Program-made: the position numbers and the translations under genes | Notes under the pieces: generated by a model | What the model saw: only the letters and a program-made list of their open reading frames with translations | Told to the model about the DNA's origin: nothing | Database searches by the model: none | Part shown: positions 17,743 to 28,406 of the stretch, in pieces | Layout: each line of letters begins with the position of its first letter | Numbering within the stretch: the stretch's first letter is position 1 | Assembly: GCA_005765155.1 (NCBI GenBank) | Contig: VCCP01000005.1 | Span: forward strand, 3,534,001-3,598,000 | Length of the DNA: 64,000 nucleotides | Reading direction: 5' to 3' | DNA from: Zelopaecilomyces penicillatus | Lineage: Eukaryota; Ascomycota; Sordariomycetes; Hypocreales; Pseudodiploosporaceae

Positions 17743-20700
17743 TCATGTTGATGACGTGGTGGAGGAGCCGTCGGCACTGCCACGGCGGTCTCTAGTTAAA
17801 TTGTCGGTCTCTCGACCGGTGTGTGGATTTGAAAGTCGGAGTCTCTCATCCAACATTGTCACCAACCTCTCTGAGTATTGATCCAAAAGACCACTCAAAA
17901 CTGTCTCATTCATTGCCTTGCTCCTGATGGCTCGATCGCCGAGCGCAGCTGCTGTGAATCGAAGCTCCTGATCTAGTTCGGTCAGTGCTTCCGCAGTAAT
18001 GGGTTCTGCTGATGAGAGCTTTTTTCGATAGGCCCGCAACGTACGACAAGCCTGCTCTGTCGCCATATTCAGAGACCCAAATCCCCGCATATTAGAAGAA
18101 GATGCTTGCTTGCGAGCTGTTGCTCCCAAAGCAGGCAATGATGGCCTTTTTGTGATCCTAGCTTTAGGGCTAGATGGTGGGCTGCTTGGTCGGCTAGTCT
18201 CGGAGGGGCGCCGTCGTGATGGTGTATCTTCATTAATTGTGGTGTCCCTCGGGCTTATCTGCGAGGGGCCAGTAGGCGTTCTTGCGTTCAAGACATTTGA
18301 GGATAGATTTAGTCGAGATGTACGCCGTTGAACAGTTCGGGGTGGTGATCTTCGGCCAGCTGGCGATGAACCCAATGGCCGCTGAAATTCGGCTAATTCA
18401 GCTTTGGAAAGAACTTTGCGAAGGGGGGGCCGACTAGTGAGTTGTTCCTTTGAGGGAGATGGATCTCGACTGATCGATCGGGGAGACGGTTCGTTTAGGT
18501 CCAGACTCCAAATCATAATCGTGCCGTCTGATGCGCCACTGACTACCTTCCTGCTACCATCGTCATCCTCAATCAGACACACGCCGTTGATGGCCTCTGT
18601 ATGGCCCCATTCGCGATCCAGGAAAGCGCCAGTGCTAGCATCGTAAAGCCTAATAGACTTATCCGTGTTTGAAGCCCCAAGCAGGAAGTCAAGATCTCTG
18701 GGAGACCATTGTCCAATTGATATAGCCTCCAACACTGCCGATTCCATGCCGCTTTCATCCATGCACTTGAAGCAATTTGCTGGTCTTCCCGTGTAGAGGT
18801 CATACTGGCAAATAGACCTGTCGAGCATGGAAACAAATACAGTCCGATTATCTTGGCTCATAACCATTGAAGTTGGTGAAGCCTTTAAGGAAATAGTTTT
18901 GGTTGGGATGGCTGCAATCATATCTGGATCACCTTCTCTAGTAACCAAGTCATGGATCTGCATGGTTCTGTCCCACGAGCAAGTGATAACCCTGTCATTG
19001 GATGGGATAAGAACTTGAACAACCTTGGCAGAGAACTCGATGGTTTGGAAATGCTCAATGTTGCCGTTGGAGGTGCGATGGAACAGTTGTGCCGTGCGGT
19101 CTCTGCCGCAGCATGCCATGAGAAATCTAGCATCTTCTTCATACAGACTGACGCCTGTGCAGTCTAGAGAGTGCGCTTTAATATCAAGAAGACACTCTTT
19201 GGTCACAACATCGGTGACCTTGAGAATTCCTAGCCGGTCTGCTGTTACCAATAGTCTACCGCTCTTAGTGGTTTTGACACATGTAAGTTGATTCGTCAGC
19301 TCTGCTTCCGGGTCTGCTTCTTCTATGTGGGCCATAGGCACATCGATGGAGGATTTTATTCGACCATCCAAGTCCCAAAAAGTCACATTGCCTGAGCTCG
19401 ACCAGGTGAGGAATGCGGCATGCATGCGATTTGGTTTTTCCAAAGGATGAATACCAATGACCGATTCACCGTGGCCCGGAATATGTATGTGGCTTGTTGC
19501 CTTGGCATCCTGACCTGGTATATAAGAAGAATTCCAAACATCAATTGAGTGTTTCGAGTCAATTGTAACGAGTTGGTCTGTAAGGAAGCCTAGAGCAAGG
19601 ACTCCAGAGGTACTTTGTGTTATATCAATAACACTATTCTCTCGACCATCCATCACACCGTCCACGTTTAAAGTGGCAAATTTTCCATCCTTGCCACCAA
19701 CATAGGCTACATTTCCCTTGATGTTGATGGTGTTTACCGGAAAGTTGAGACTTAAAACCTTGATTAGCTTCATATTTTTGTCGTCGTCATCCATAATGCA
19801 GACGTCGCCAGTCTCTGTGCAGATAATCAGCCTATTTCCGTCGACAGCAGCGCAGCTAAATGTAGCATCTAGGAGCGGGCCGAGGACAATGTTGCGACCA
19901 GGTAGGGCTTTTTGAGAGCTAGGGGTAGATGGTGTTGGCTCGGCCAAAAATTTGGACTTAGTGGGAGAGGCGACAGCGCCTTCGTCAATCTTCCAGACTT
20001 TGACATGCCGCACTCCGAGGGTAATCAATGAATTCCCTAGCCAAACCATATGCCGAACATATGAAGTACACCTGTTTTGCTGAAACAGCTTCGTCTGGCC
20101 AGTTCGGTTGTCAACTCGCCAGACATATAAGAAACCATCGTTGGCAGCGCCGAGTGAGGCAAGGTATCTTGAGTCTGCAGACCATGCTACAGCAGTGACA
20201 CCAAAAGCATGCTCGTTAATGGACACAAGGGGGGTGTCTGAGGAAGCATCTTGGAGGTTGAATATGAGAACCCGTGGAGCATACCCTGTCTCGCCGACAG
20301 CAAGGTATTTACCATCACGACTAAGCGACAAGCAAGTAGCGGCCTTGATACGTTCGCGGCTTGTCCACGTCCTGGACCCCGGAGAGTCCGACCAATCTAA
20401 CGGGGTAAGTGAGTCTCGGTAGTTGGGTGCTACTCGATTGCGGCTGTCGTTTGCTTTGGGCGTCGTCATTGTTGTAGGTGTGTTCGGGACATTTTGAGAG
20501 GCAGATACAGAGACGGCATAGGTGGGTATTGCTGCGGGGCGAGCTCGGTAGAAGCGTTGGGCATAATGCTCGCCATTTACGTCGACGACCACTACGGCAC
20601 CTCCAGTGGTGTGGGCGAAAGATGAGTTGACGGTATCAAAACCAGTTGGTGAACGACATGTGGTGCCGACGACCCTCTTCAAAGAGAGCCATGATTCGTT

Positions 20701-20799
20701 CATTGATCGGTGGCGCATTGGAGATCTCGACTGACGGGAAAGAAAAGGAGAGTTGGAGGGGGTGAGCTTCAGCCGGTTGTTGGAGGGAGTGGAAGCCAT
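17743..20799 (-). CDS. WD40-repeat protein, WDR62/MABP1-like
   Basis: Scaffold-type WD40 protein of 1018 aa in one exon. After a Ser/Pro/Arg-rich start (PSNSPFLSRQSRSPMRHRS) and a VVGTT segment, the WD repeats run from about residue 150 to 790. Recognisable blades include CLSLSRDGKYLAVGE, VTAVAWSADSRYLASLG, RVITCSWDRTMQIHD and RKVVSGASDGTIMIWSLD. Two consecutive seven-blade propellers fit the animal MAPKBP1/WDR62 organisation. The C-terminal 230 residues are Ser/Arg/Pro-rich, then become helical (about 920-990), which may be a dimerisation element as in WDR62. An upstream in-frame ATG would add 12 residues; the chosen ATG gives the MASTPSNN opening. WDR62-type proteins act at spindle poles and in JNK signalling in animals; the fungal role is not established here. 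Confidence 0.84.
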   Translation of the reverse strand: MASTPSNNRLKLTPSNSPFLSRQSRSPMRHRSMNESWLSLKRVVGTTCRSPTGFDTVNSSFAHTTGGAVVVVDVNGEHYAQRFYRARPAAIPTYAVSVSASQNVPNTPTTMTTPKANDSRNRVAPNYRDSLTPLDWSDSPGSRTWTSRERIKAATCLSLSRDGKYLAVGETGYAPRVLIFNLQDASSDTPLVSINEHAFGVTAVAWSADSRYLASLGAANDGFLYVWRVDNRTGQTKLFQQNRCTSYVRHMVWLGNSLITLGVRHVKVWKIDEGAVASPTKSKFLAEPTPSTPSSQKALPGRNIVLGPLLDATFSCAAVDGNRLIICTETGDVCIMDDDDKNMKLIKVLSLNFPVNTINIKGNVAYVGGKDGKFATLNVDGVMDGRENSVIDITQSTSGVLALGFLTDQLVTIDSKHSIDVWNSSYIPGQDAKATSHIHIPGHGESVIGIHPLEKPNRMHAAFLTWSSSGNVTFWDLDGRIKSSIDVPMAHIEEADPEAELTNQLTCVKTTKSGRLLVTADRLGILKVTDVVTKECLLDIKAHSLDCTGVSLYEEDARFLMACCGRDRTAQLFHRTSNGNIEHFQTIEFSAKVVQVLIPSNDRVITCSWDRTMQIHDLVTREGDPDMIAAIPTKTISLKASPTSMVMSQDNRTVFVSMLDRSICQYDLYTGRPANCFKCMDESGMESAVLEAISIGQWSPRDLDFLLGASNTDKSIRLYDASTGAFLDREWGHTEAINGVCLIEDDDGSRKVVSGASDGTIMIWSLDLNEPSPRSISRDPSPSKEQLTSRPPLRKVLSKAELAEFQRPLGSSPAGRRSPPRTVQRRTSRLNLSSNVLNARTPTGPSQISPRDTTINEDTPSRRRPSETSRPSSPPSSPKARITKRPSLPALGATARKQASSSNMRGFGSLNMATEQACRTLRAYRKKLSSAEPITAEALTELDQELRFTAAALGDRAIRSKAMNETVLSGLLDQYSERLVTMLDERLRLSNPHTGRETDNLTRDRRGSADGSSTTSST

Positions 20800-23158
20800 T
20801 TTGTCGCCATTGACACGCGCGGAGCAAGGCAACAAAGCTGCGAGGAGGTGGATGTTGAGAGCCAGAACCAGGCGAGCATTGAAGGCAGGAGATGCGAAAA
20901 CAAAGCGAAGGAGGTGCCTCTGATCCTATCTGAGAAGGCGGGGAGAGGATCGAGCAACAGCAAAAAGAGCGGCGATGTAAGTCAATCGGTGGCGGGTAGT
21001 CGCAGGTATGGAATGTGGTGAAAAGCTTGCCCCCCAATAGTCAGCACACAATTCGCGACTGGCGGGGCGACGGAGGAGACTTACAGTGACTAGAAAGAAA
21101 GCATTACGAATGCGCCGACGGCAGTGGATTGTACAAAGTCTCAGCAGGCGTCCATGAGGAATTCGAGATGCATTGAATACATGGAAAAGGGAGAGTCGGA
21201 GGGGAGGAGATGAGGAGAGATTGCGGTGTGTGCATGGAGTTATCGAGAGGTAGGCAAAAGCAAGCTTCCTCCGAGGAAAGGTGTGTCGCCTGCAGCTTTT
21301 GTTGTGGTGGTGCTCTAAGGAGCCTTCTTTCAGTGAGTGGCCCGCCACAATGCATGACAGCCCGGCGACGACCTGGAAGTGAGTGCAGAGTGCAGAATGC
21401 AGCGGCCTAGAGTCTGCATTCCGGGGGGGCCAGTGGAGAGCGGCTTACGGGGCCAGCAGGGGTCTATAGTGGTGTAGGGGCCACTTAGTGCTGGAGCTCT
21501 GGCCAGCCTAGCGGGTCCTGCAGGCCAGAACCGGCCTATCGGGGCGCTGCAGGAAGCTTCTGGCCCCCCCGCCCCCTGTTGCCGGGCCAGTACAGGCGGC
21601 CGTGCTAGAGGGATAACAGATAACACTGGCCCAGGCCAAGAGGTTGAAATGACGATGCTTGCAGCCTGGCAATCTAGCTACCAATGGCAATATTATGTGC
21701 TTGGACGAATGGCGTGCAGGTGTAGACTTTGTTCACCAACGAAGTAAGTAGGTAGCATTATTACTTTGTATAACAACTTCGGAATAAGTAAGGCAAAATA
21801 CCCGGATTGGCTGTTGCTAGTTCAAGATTGAGAGACTCCCAATCACACCACTACATCACCAACAACTGCGTCAGGCGCTCTGCTAGGCTCGCCACTTAAT
21901 GTCATCTAGCGGATATCTGCTCACATCACATCGCGAGTACTTTGCTTAAGAAGTAGAATAAGCTGTAGTATCAGGTGGTCAGTTCGTACTAGCATAGTAA
22001 TTCCTAGTCGGTGCCTGTAACTCAATTCCGAGTCTAGACACGAGTACGGAGTATTCCCAACACCATGTGTCCATGAGCCAACCGTCCACTAAGCAGGGTC
22101 CCCTAGATTTGGCCCCGCGAAAAAACAACAGCCGAAAAAGCAATTCCAATGGAGACCGACCAGGAACGCGCAAATTACCTAAATAACTCAGGACCTTTGG
22201 CTAATTAATCACTTGCCTTTTCCTTTCCATTTCCCTTTCCCCTGGTGCCACTGTTTGTTTATTACGCTTGTTGATGAAGGCTTGGCAGTTGGTGGGTGCA
22301 CCTTCGCGTCAGGCGCCTCTTCAGTGTTCTGACTTGTCAGGTTTTCAAGACAAATGTTGTCTCGAGAGGCACACATTCTTCGGTCACGAGCCGTTCGTCT
22401 TGCTTGCATTTAAATACCTCCTACAATTGGAGACGACTTCACACGCACGTTATCGACACAGATACCACGCTCTGGTAAGACTCAAAGAAGCAATGGCCAA
22501 GTTATGCAATTTCACACGTCTCAAGCTAGAGGAAGAAGTATACATAGGTATGCCAATTCACTACTACACTTTTACATCATGCCTCGGAGTCGAGTATTCC
22601 TTACACAGGGTCGTGTCATCCATTCAGGTCGTTGAGGCGACATCGGGCCCCGGCAAGCCAAGCTGCTCTTCTCTTGGCTCTATTGAGATTACAGCGGCGC
22701 GAGTAGTAGTGCCGCGGTCAAGGATTTCAACCAGTCCAGGGCTCTGGGCCTGCACCAAATCCTCGGTGTAAGATTAGACACACCGGGGATGGGGGGGATA
22801 CGTACCAATGCCTTTTGCACGCGACACGCGACATAAAAGAAGTAATGAGAAGGTGTAATAACTAATGTTATAGAAGGGTCCTGAAAACAATGATGACCCC
22901 CTGTTTCGTTTAAAAATTGTGTTGAATCACTACGTTTCGTCTGTGTGCTAACATACCGATTTGAGGTCATAATTCTCCTATTCAACCCCTGATCTCATGT
23001 TATTTTTAGTCTATCCTCGTGGTATACTCATCGGCCGAGTTAGCATCTTATAAAAACATAACTGACTGCGTAGATCTGTTTGAGTAACCTCTAGCCGATG
23101 GGGAACACCTAAAGTCTCCATCAAACGCCTCACAATGTGCCTTTTTGAAACGCCTGTG
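20800..23158. other. 2.4 kb intergenic region
   Basis: The first 500 bases are the presumed promoter and leader of the WD40 gene. About 21420-21640 is markedly GC-rich with many GGCC cores (listed separately). About 21750-22210 is AT-rich. An open frame of 167 codons at 22268-22771 (plus) has no recognisable family, poor start context and no coding-like composition, so it is not called. The last few hundred bases are the 3' flank of the Rgp1-like gene. Confidence 0.45.
21425..21640. repeat. Cluster of GGCC-core motifs (GGCCAG/CTGGCC)
   Basis: About ten GGCC cores occur in roughly 215 bases, many extended to GGCCAG or its complement CTGGCC, in an otherwise moderate-GC intergenic region. Examples lie near 21429, 21451, 21477, 21502, 21526, 21533, 21562, 21584 and 21633. 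The spacing is irregular, so this is a motif cluster and not a strict tandem repeat. Confidence 0.5.
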
Positions 23159-25710
23159 CTATACAACCAGTCCCTCTTCCGACGCCTCGTCTCGTTCAAG
23201 ACGTTCTAGTCCAGTACCAACTGCTCCATAAACCCGTAGAGGCACTGGTACATCAAAACTCTCGCAAGCAAGATTTTCCACCGCCACAAGCACCAGTCCG
23301 CCCTTCTCATCCTGTGAAATCTGCTCCAGTAATGGACAGGGGGTAGAGACGTCGGGTTGTGTCTTTGTGTCCCCATGTTGGGAGGGCACAACAAACTCGA
23401 CACGGATTTTCCATTCAAAGCTGAAGCCACTTGTGACAAACTCCGGCGTAGCGGAGATGGGAATCGTAGGGGTGAATACAACCCGCCGGGAGTATAGTGT
23501 AGCTTCAGATGATGATGCATACACTTTCCGTGTAACTCTGTGGATGCTCGATTCTGATCGCATAGCTAACGACGAATCTACAGTTTCTGAAGTTTCCAGA
23601 GATGCGTGCACTGCATAGCAAGGAATCTCAGCATTGGTAAAATCAATGACCATCGTCACAACCTCTCCTAGCTTGTAAGCTGGCCTCGTTAGCATCACCA
23701 CCCCAACCCGCTGACCGTTTCTTGCAATTTCGAATCGGTTTGGACTCTGTTGCCCCTCGGCTGTGAGGTTGCTTCTAATAATGGCCAGATGAATTGCTTC
23801 TTTGGCAGATGTGGGTTCTTCAAAAGCAAATGATTGCCGCCGTGATTGACTGTCCGTAGCCGGAGACAGTAACCCACTACCTGACTCATCCCTTGGTCGC
23901 TTTACCAGTTCATCAACATAAGAGAAAAAGTCGTTGACAGTTGCCGCAGGTCCTGATGCATCACGTTGATGTTTCCTGTGTACTTTGAGCCCCTTCCCAA
24001 TGCTCTTCACCCGCGCTTCGTCCCGTAATAGTATATAAGGGTTCATCAGGTCATGTCCAAGAATCTCACCGTAACTGTTCACGCTCCCTAAGACTCTAAA
24101 CGGTATCTCAACAGAGCGAACTTGCTGTTCCTTGGCGCCACCTGCCCGCTGGGTACCAATAACCAGAGAGTAGAAAATCTTGGCGGCCTTCCCCTTATGA
24201 GTCGGGGGTAGTCCTCGAGGCAATCTGAAAGAGTACTCAAATGCTCGACTTTCTCCAGGAGCCAGTTGTAGATCAACGAACAAAATAGACTGGGGTGTGC
24301 TTAGTAGCGGAACCGATTTGGAGTTTGCGACTCCCCGCATCTCCTTAATAGTGCTCATTTCTCCACCGCCAAGAAAATCACCTAGAGAATTGCTGATCTT
24401 GCCCCAGCCAAAGCTTCTTAAAAGGCCGCTCTCACGCCTCGTCGTTTCCAGTCCAATGACTCCACCACCTCGACCTCCGACCACTGCTTTCTTCTTGACT
24501 GGTTCGAAAGGTCCAAGACTCACTAGAGATCCATCTAGTGAAAATGAGCCTTGTATCTGAGCATATCCCATCATCAGGGATTCCGGTGATCGTGCTTGCT
24601 GGGGAACTAATCCTGAGCTGCGACGTAAATGAAGCGGGCGCGCCAGGTTTCTTCCGGATGGTTGAGCCACATATTCTGAGGCTAGTGTCTCCGACGAGTT
24701 GTTGCTAACAGAATAAAATTCTCCGCTGCTACGTGGGGTACCTCCAGCCATGCTCGTGCTGGATAGTATACGGGCAGTCGGAGTTGGTCGATCAGCGCCT
24801 GGTGATGACTGATCCTTTGTACGGTTAGGTATGTGGCTGTCGTTTGGACCCTGTCTCGGACTCAAGAAACCATCTGTCAATCCTGACTGGGAGGCTTTGT
24901 TTGCCTCCAGCACTGGTGGCGGTGCAGCAGGAAATCTGAATTCTGGCATAGGATTGGGCGACATCCTTGGGGATCTGCGTTGTCCTATGCTGGACGTGAG
25001 CGGCGAGCCAGGTATTCGACCGAATCGATCCGGAGGGTATGACGAGTTAGGGGCAGGAGAGCTCGTGTGTCGTTGAATAAATGTCGCTGAATTGTGTTAA
25101 TTCTTATTCACTCGTCTAGAAGAAGGACAGCCCTTATATTACCCATACCTGAAAGCGGTCCCGCAGGAGGGGGGTTTTGTCCCCCTCGAGGCATAATCTG
25201 AAGACTATTGGCGCGATTGTGGCCGCGCTGGGGGCGCTGCGTTTTCGCTGCACTTTCATTTTGCTGATGATGATCGTCAAAAGTACTGGTGGAGCCGATT
25301 GATACTATAGATACTGAGCGCGCGTGTGAATGAGCCGAACGACCGTCAGAGCCAGCGGTAAGTGGCTGCGGCCACTGTATCGATCCTGGACGACTGCGGG
25401 AGCTTGATGGCGGTACACTCAGTGACAGAGCTGCACGTCGATGGCCTCTGCCCGATGTTGCCGATGGGGGAGGTGTTGGGCCGGAAGCGTTCGCCTTGGT
25501 CCGGCCATGTAGCGGCGATGCCAGCGACTGCGATAGCTGTTGCTGGTGCTGAGCGCGATTTGTGTGGCCTTTCTGCTGTGGCGGCGGCTTGTTTGGATCC
25601 TGGGCGACATTCTTGAAGACGACAGTGCATCTAACCTCCTCGCCTGCGAAAACAGTCTGGTCACGCCAGTGAACGAAGACGCGGATGTTGCTCGACCCGT
25701 CGGTTGGCAT
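23159..25710 (-). CDS. rgp1: Rgp1-like protein (Ric1-Rgp1 Golgi GEF subunit)
   Basis: Putative partner of Ric1 in the exchange factor for Ypt6/Rab6, acting in endosome-to-Golgi retrograde transport. Exons 25149-25710 and 23159-25086 (intron GTATGG to CAG, phase 1) give 829 aa. The first residues (SSNIRVFVHWRDQTVFAGEEVRCTVVFKN) are the arrestin-like first strands typical of Rgp1. Residues about 45-290 are a long Ser/Pro/Gln/Arg-rich insert absent from minimal homologs. The conserved core resumes near 350-400 with LLSTPQSILFVDLQLAPGES and FRLPRGLPPTHKGKAAKIFYSLVIGTQ, and continues to a C-terminal MVIDFTNAEIPCYAVHASLETSE and FSFEWKIRVEFV. The frame is open a little upstream, but that would need a TTG start; the ATG at 25710 is used. 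It diverges from the DUF7918 gene across 867 bases. Confidence 0.85.
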
Positions 25711-26577
25711 CGTGGTGGATGGCGAGAGCCGTATCAACGGGGGGCTGGCTACCTTATAAGGAGGAGGCGGTTAGGAGACGACAGAGGCGACATCTCCGTC
25801 CTAAAGACGATTGGCAACGGCAGCAGGATTCTATGAGCCGACAGTCGTGGCCGCAAAAGTTGTCGGGCGCGCGCCAACGAGCTTGTCTCGGGAATGACGG
25901 GAGGTGGATGGAAACAGCATTGTATCAACGAGTGAGGCCAACAATGGCATGGCATGGCGTAAGTACATGCCTCCCTAGGTTTGGCCTGGCGGCACGCCCC
26001 ATCCTCGGCACCGTGGAGCCCCCTGCTAAGCCACAGGGGCTTCTCCGAACACTGTCCACAGTAGTGTACCCGTAACTGTGCCATCTCAGTGGTGCATCGG
26101 ACGGTTCATACCATTCCCTAGCCATCTCTCGATCTCTCGTCAAAGAGTTTGATAATGCATGCTGACCCTCTATTTATTCATTTATTTATTTAATTTTTTT
26201 TAATTTTTTTTGCAAAGAATCGTCGAACAAAGACACTTTGAGTGTCTTATCCAAAGACCAAAACCAAATAGGTGTACAACCATACACGCTTCCATCAGGC
26301 TGAGTTGACCCTTTTATGGCGCATTTGAGGTAATGGCTTTCTTACGAAAAGCTACCAAGGTGTTTGGGCCAACCGTTTGCTTGCAATTACAAGGGTTCGG
26401 CTTGTTGTCAGCTGTGAGCACGTTGGCTTGTTGTCGCGTTGGCACTGCTGGTTCCTTTCTCCCATCATAAATGGAAACCCTTAATAAAGTGAAATTTTAT
26501 AAGGTTGCATCTCTCTCTATACATGCCCACTCCTAATATTCATCCATCGAAAAAGTCTCCCCACGCGCAACACCATA
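25711..26577. promoter_or_regulatory. Divergent intergenic region, Rgp1-like and DUF7918 genes
   Basis: 867 bases separate the two outward start codons. There is a T/A homopolymer-rich patch at about 26170-26212 and a possible TATA-like AAATTTTATAAGG near 26490-26502, about 85 bases before the DUF7918 ATG. The second element is at a plausible distance; neither is proven. Confidence 0.45.
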
Positions 26578-27918
26578 ATGGCCGTCATCCCTGGGGTTCC
26601 AGGAGTGTCTGTGAATATCAGAGTCGGCGGTGGGGTCGCTGCGGAGTATTCGGCCCCTCAGGATGATGGACCGCGGTATCCAAACATCCCAAATCACTGC
26701 TGCTACATCGAGTCTCGAACCGGTGAAACATTCGTTATAGAGGCAGAATTTACTCGTGATTTCAAAATCTTGGACGGGAGCGATGCGATCGCGGTCAGCA
26801 TTTATATCGATGGAACTGTCCGCACAGCGGCCTACTTCCTAGCCAACAAACTGGACGTTCTTGGGACTCAAAAGCTGGTCAGATCCGATGTGGAAGTTAA
26901 ATCGAATACTCCTGGGATGAACGATCGGTGTAAATTCATGTTTGCGCCTGTAACAACAGGTGAGCGCTGAGTATGAAAGTCTTCCATAGTTCAAAAACTA
27001 ACGAACGTTTTTTCTGCTCCTGGGTAAGTGGAAGATCATAATAGTACAAAACTGTCCGCCGATAAGAAGATGGTTAAGAAGTTAGGGACTATCAAAGTTG
27101 ACATCTGGGCTGCCGTTGATTGTGGTGTTAAGAAGTACGACATCCTCCAAGGACATTCCGGACCAGATTTTCAAGTCGCAGAGAAAGCTATGAAAGGGAG
27201 AGATATATCACATGGAACCTCGTGAGCCTGCATTCCTATGCTGCAACATTTCAACCTCACTAATGCCTTGCAGCCTTTCGTTTGCTGGTTCCGTGAGGTC
27301 AAACGGTATGCGTCAAAACCTGTCTTACAAAACCGCAATATGTCGATTCTTATTCATTTATCGTTCGCGAGGCGAGTTTTTGCCATATATTGATGAATTC
27401 CTCATCAGATGATTTAACCGTTGCCGCATATAGATGCCCTGAAATGCGAAATGATAATACCTCACTCCCCATCGCCGTCACCATCCTCCGCCGAGATAGA
27501 AAGTCTATCACCTGGGCGAATCCGTGCTTTGGCCAGAGATATGCTTCGTCTAAAGCATGTGAGTACTTGGTCTATCCATTATCGTGTCCCAATATTCCGA
27601 TAATCTTACATCTGTCGGCTTTTAACGGATCATTCTACAACCTGAAAGATTATGGTTCGGACAGTCATTCTAGATTTGAGTTAAATACCTGATGAATTTG
27701 GAGTACATCAATTTTATTTTCGCTCTCAATGCTAACTAATAACGTTTTCCATCAAGGGAAATGTAAAGTCGGAAGACTCCATAGTGCCTAAGAGGCCAGG
27801 GAGTGTCAAGAGGGAGCACGCTCTCAGCCAAATTATCGATCTAGATCAGCCAATTCGACCATTCAAACTGACGAAGCTTCGCGATGGAACGGAAGCCATA
27901 GATCTCACCGAAGACTAG
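26578..27918 (+). CDS. DUF7918-type protein, five exons
   Basis: Protein of 297 aa with no established function. Exons: 26578-26959, 27029-27221, 27274-27305, 27434-27558 and 27757-27918. All junctions are GT-AG and in frame, and intron 4 contains a textbook GCTAAC branch site near 27731. The N-terminus (PGVPGVSVNIRVGG, then a YIESRTGETFVIEAEF strand pair) resembles the DUF7918 beta-sandwich that is widespread and often duplicated in ascomycetes and basidiomycetes. Residues about 130-190 continue the fold (LGTIKVDIWAAVDCGV). The C-terminal third is low-complexity, then SPGRIRALARDMLRLKH, then a basic and acidic tail ending LRDGTEAIDLTED. Family assignment rests on recalled pattern only. The 32-base third exon is very short, so an annotation program could miss it and split the gene. 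Confidence 0.72.
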
Positions 27919-28325
27919 CGGGATATCTACGGCGAAGCTGATAAGTCAGCTGTCTGGATTCAAGCATCGGGAGTCAGTTTTTGTACGCGCGACTGTTGTT
28001 GAACACTTTGTTTTGTTGGTGGGGAAATCAGGAAGATGTTAAAGGTCTTGAACGATGACGTGCGATGTTGAGAGTGGTCATATGAATGCATTAAGTGCCT
28101 GTATTGGGCAACATAGCCAGAAGGGCATGCTCTAGCAATAACATGGAATCAAAAGATGCATCAAAAAAAATTCAAGCAAAGATTTTAAGTAACTGCCTAA
28201 TGGCTGGCCACGTAGCTTTAGTGAGTCCAAATGTACTTTTGCTGTGAACACAGAAAGTAATCAAGGTCAAAAAGAATCAATGAAATGGAGCGACTCAGTT
28301 CAGGAAATGACAAAAATTAATGTCT
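27919..28325. other. Intergenic, DUF7918 3' flank to tRNA-Ser
   Basis: 407 bases of moderately AT-rich sequence. Its right end carries the Pol III terminator of the minus-strand tRNA. No other feature was seen. Confidence 0.5.
28312..28316 (-). terminator. RNA polymerase III terminator of tRNA-Ser
   Basis: Five A on the plus strand read as five T on the minus strand, 10 bases beyond the tRNA 3' end. Confidence 0.65.
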
Positions 28326-28406
28326 CGACAAAGACAGGATTCGAACCTGCGAGGCCGAAGCCATATGCTTTCGAGGCATACCCATTAACCACTCTGGCAC
28401 TTTGCC
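28326..28406 (-). tRNA. tRNA-Ser (CGA)
   Basis: An 81-nt cloverleaf on the minus strand with no intron. The acceptor GGCAAAG pairs with CTTTGTC (one G:U), followed by discriminator G as usual for eukaryotic tRNA-Ser. The anticodon stem TATGC/GCATA encloses loop CTCGAAA, anticodon CGA at 28371-28373. A long variable arm (GGC TTCG GCC) confirms a class II tRNA. The T arm is GCAGG TTCGAAT CCTGT. Confidence 0.95.

Noticed and set aside
22268..22771. 167-codon frame in the intergenic region
   Set aside because: No family resemblance, mixed-frame codon statistics and no splice-supported continuation.
25711..25737. Extension of the Rgp1-like protein upstream
   Set aside because: It would begin at TTG; the ATG at 25710 is adjacent to the conserved first strand.
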